A stretch of 8,252 bases of DNA from Pseudomonadota bacterium (GTDB taxonomy: Bacteria; Desulfobacterota; Desulfobulbia; Desulfobulbales; DAOVYS01): positions 1-8,252 of the forward strand of contig DAOVYS010000110.1 of assembly GCA_030635485.1 (NCBI GenBank), given 5' to 3'. The position numbers were made by a program, and so were the translations under genes. Below are positions 6,615 to 8,252 of the stretch, in pieces. Under the pieces are notes generated by a model that saw only the letters and a list, made by a program, of their open reading frames with translations, made no database searches and was not told the origin of the DNA. Within the stretch, counting starts at the first letter, position 1; every line of letters begins with the position of its first letter.

Positions 6615-7640
6615 ATGGCCTTTGAGTTTTCACAGAGCTTTGACATTGCCGGACGCGTTGTCGGAAAGAACTGTCCGGTATATATAGTCGCGGAGGCCGG
6701 GGTTGCCCATTTCGGGAGCGTGGAAAAAGCAAAAGCCTTGGTGGATTTGGCGGCAGACGCACGTGCTGATGCCGTGAAATTTCAAATATTTCAAACAGGC
6801 GAATTGATTTGTTCGGAGTCTGCGGAATGGATCAACCGGCTTTCCGGCAAGGAGCTTCCGTACGAAGCCTTTGTTGACATCTCGGAATATTGCAAAAAAA
6901 AGGGCATCACCTTTTTTGCCACGGCCCATGATGAGGCAAGCCTGGATTCTCTGGATGAACTGGACGTGCCGGTGTACAAGATCGGCTCGGGCGAGGTGGA
7001 CAACTGGCCGTTTATCAAAAAGGTTGCAAAAAAGGGCAAACCAGTGATTCTTTCCACCGGCATGTACACTTGGGAGCAAATTAAAAAAGCCGTGGAAATT
7101 TTTCGTGAGGCGAATAATTCCGATCTTGCAATCCTTCACTGCGTGACCAGCTATCCCACCGACCCGGATCTTGTGAATTTGCGTGCCATCAACACGATTT
7201 CACGACTCGGTGTTATCGCCGGTTATTCGGATCATACCAGGGGATTTCATTTCCCCCTGGCCGCAACAGCGCTTGGCGCGGCAATCATAGAAAAGCACAT
7301 CACCCTGGACTTTAACGTGCCGAACGCCCAGGACTGGAAAGTGTCATGCGGGCCTGATGATCTTCATCTCATGGTCGGCTGGATCAGGGAAATAGAGGCT
7401 GGTCTTGGTCACGGCGAAAAAGAGCCCTGTCATGCGGAAAAGCAGAGCCTTGCCTGGGCCCGAAAAAGTCTGGTCGCGGCATGCGATATCGCGGCCGGTC
7501 CGACAATCACAAGGGACATGCTTGTTACAAAGCGGCCTGGAACCGGGATTTCTCCGGCTGACACACAAAAGGTCATTGGTAAAAAAGCCGTGGCCGATAT
7601 AAGAAAAGATACGGTTATCACATGGGAGCATCTGAAGTAA
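6615..7640 (+). CDS. neuB: N-acetylneuraminate synthase family protein (nonulosonic acid synthase)
   Basis: The 341-residue protein has the full two-domain NeuB architecture: a TIM barrel (about 20-265) and a C-terminal SAF/antifreeze-like domain (about 283-341). It condenses PEP with a 2-acetamido sugar such as ManNAc to form a nine-carbon 2-keto acid. KFQ (55-57), KIGSGE (122-127), STGM (147-150) and LHCVTSYP (174-181) are conserved. His207 (SDHT) and His228 (EKHITLD) match the two metal-binding histidines, with the same 21-residue spacing as in the meningococcal enzyme. The SAF domain keeps ARKSLVAA, whose Arg283 should reach the partner's active site, and KRPGTGI. Two motifs are unusual: AEAGVAHFG (26-34) replaces the common AEIGxNHNG form, and QDWKVSCGPDDL (239-250) replaces a DHxxSLEP-type motif. 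The purine run AGAGAG (6605-6610) serves as ribosome-binding site. Confidence 0.93.
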   Translation: MAFEFSQSFDIAGRVVGKNCPVYIVAEAGVAHFGSVEKAKALVDLAADARADAVKFQIFQTGELICSESAEWINRLSGKELPYEAFVDISEYCKKKGITFFATAHDEASLDSLDELDVPVYKIGSGEVDNWPFIKKVAKKGKPVILSTGMYTWEQIKKAVEIFREANNSDLAILHCVTSYPTDPDLVNLRAINTISRLGVIAGYSDHTRGFHFPLAATALGAAIIEKHITLDFNVPNAQDWKVSCGPDDLHLMVGWIREIEAGLGHGEKEPCHAEKQSLAWARKSLVAACDIAAGPTITRDMLVTKRPGTGISPADTQKVIGKKAVADIRKDTVITWEHLK

Positions 7641-7645
7641 AAAAA

Positions 7646-8252
7646 ATGAAATTATGCCTGATCATCACCACCCGGGGCAACTACGCCAAGGTGAAATCAA
7701 TTATACAATGCGTCAAGGATGATCCTGATATTGAGTTGCAGGTTATTTTGGGCGGTGCGGTTATTCTGGCCAAGTACGGCAATATTGCCGACTCACTTGT
7801 ACAGCTTGGTGTGAAGATTGACAGGACCATCCATTTTCTCGTGGAAGGTGAAAATCCCGTCACCATGGCCAAGAGCGCGGGCCTTGCAGTGAGTGAGTTT
7901 ACCACTGCCTTTGAAAATCTGACCCCGGATGTGGTCATGGTCATAGCCGACAGATTCGAGTGCCTGTCTATTGCAATGACCGCTTCATACATGAACATAC
8001 CTGTCGCCCACATGGAAGGAGGTGAGGTCTCAGGCTCCATTGACGAAAGCATTCGCCACGCCATAACCAAACTTTCCCATATTCATTTTCCAGCCACCCA
8101 GGAGGCTGCTGAACGTATTATTAAAATGGGTGAGGCGCCGGAAACTGTTTTTCCTGTAGGCGCGACAAGCCTTGACGTTATTTCAGACCTTGATTTGGAT
8201 GACCTCGAACCTGTCATGAAGCTTCAGGAGACTGCCGGAGTAGGCCAGGTAG
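7646..8252 (+). CDS. neuC: UDP-HexNAc 2-epimerase, hydrolysing (NeuC family), 3' end outside window
   Basis: This frame stays open to the window edge and gives 202 residues, roughly the first half of a protein normally about 370-390 long. The family hydrolyses UDP-GlcNAc, or a UDP-diamino sugar in LegG enzymes, to UDP and the free 2-epimer, which feeds the synthase. The UDP-GlcNAc 2-epimerase pattern is clear: TTRGNYAKVK (8-17) at the N-terminal binding loop, ADRFE (101-105) for the usual GDRxE, HMEGGE (122-127), and GSIDESIRHAITKLSHIHF (130-148). The start is ATG 7646, 5 bases after the synthase stop, with a weak GAAG (7634-7637). An in-frame ATG at 7622 would add eight residues and overlap neuB by 19 bases, but lacks a ribosome-binding site. 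Nothing seen separates ManNAc from diacetamido-sugar specificity. Confidence 0.93.
   Translation, partial: MKLCLIITTRGNYAKVKSIIQCVKDDPDIELQVILGGAVILAKYGNIADSLVQLGVKIDRTIHFLVEGENPVTMAKSAGLAVSEFTTAFENLTPDVVMVIADRFECLSIAMTASYMNIPVAHMEGGEVSGSIDESIRHAITKLSHIHFPATQEAAERIIKMGEAPETVFPVGATSLDVISDLDLDDLEPVMKLQETAGVGQV

Noticed and set aside
6630..7139. Minus-strand reading frame of 169 codons
   Set aside because: It is antisense to the conserved NeuB barrel, with no recognisable family; it is a shadow frame.

Overview
The window is the 5' part of a chromosomal surface-glycan gene cluster, almost certainly from a Gram-negative bacterium. Seven genes lie on the plus strand and none is convincing on the minus strand. 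Moderate GC, a REP-like palindrome with ATTCCGGC/GCCGGAAT cores and simple repeats between genes resemble what I know from Desulfobacterota (former Deltaproteobacteria) and other proteobacteria. That placement is an inference; no marker gene is present.

Layout. Positions 1-401 hold no intact gene. They contain a perfect 32-bp inverted repeat (39-116) and a short reading frame resembling a signal peptide broken by a stop codon (186-317). Then follow a PglK/MsbA-type ABC exporter (402-2171), a GT-B-like glycosyltransferase candidate (2205-3584), and a 159-bp gap with hairpins and short repeats. Next come a D-2-hydroxyacid dehydrogenase (3744-4763), a CMP-nonulosonate cytidylyltransferase (4778-5506), a zinc-ribbon class I SAM methyltransferase (5521-6591), a NeuB-family synthase (6615-7640) and a NeuC-family hydrolysing UDP-HexNAc 2-epimerase cut by the window end (7646-8252). 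From the dehydrogenase onward the gaps are only 5-23 bp, so those five genes probably form one transcript.

How the genes work together. NeuC releases a 2-epimerised free amino sugar from a UDP-HexNAc, NeuB condenses it with phosphoenolpyruvate into a nine-carbon 2-keto sugar acid (sialic or legionaminic type), and the NeuA-like enzyme activates this with CTP. The GT-B-like protein is the natural candidate for transferring it, and the ABC protein for flipping a lipid-linked or finished glycan across the inner membrane. The methyltransferase and the dehydrogenase are not needed for plain N-acetylneuraminate. They suggest a decorated product such as an O-methylated nonulosonate or one carrying a hydroxyacyl group. 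NeuB and NeuC both carry motif variants unlike the textbook sialic acid enzymes, which suggests a distinct subtype of the pathway. The exact sugar cannot be read from this window.
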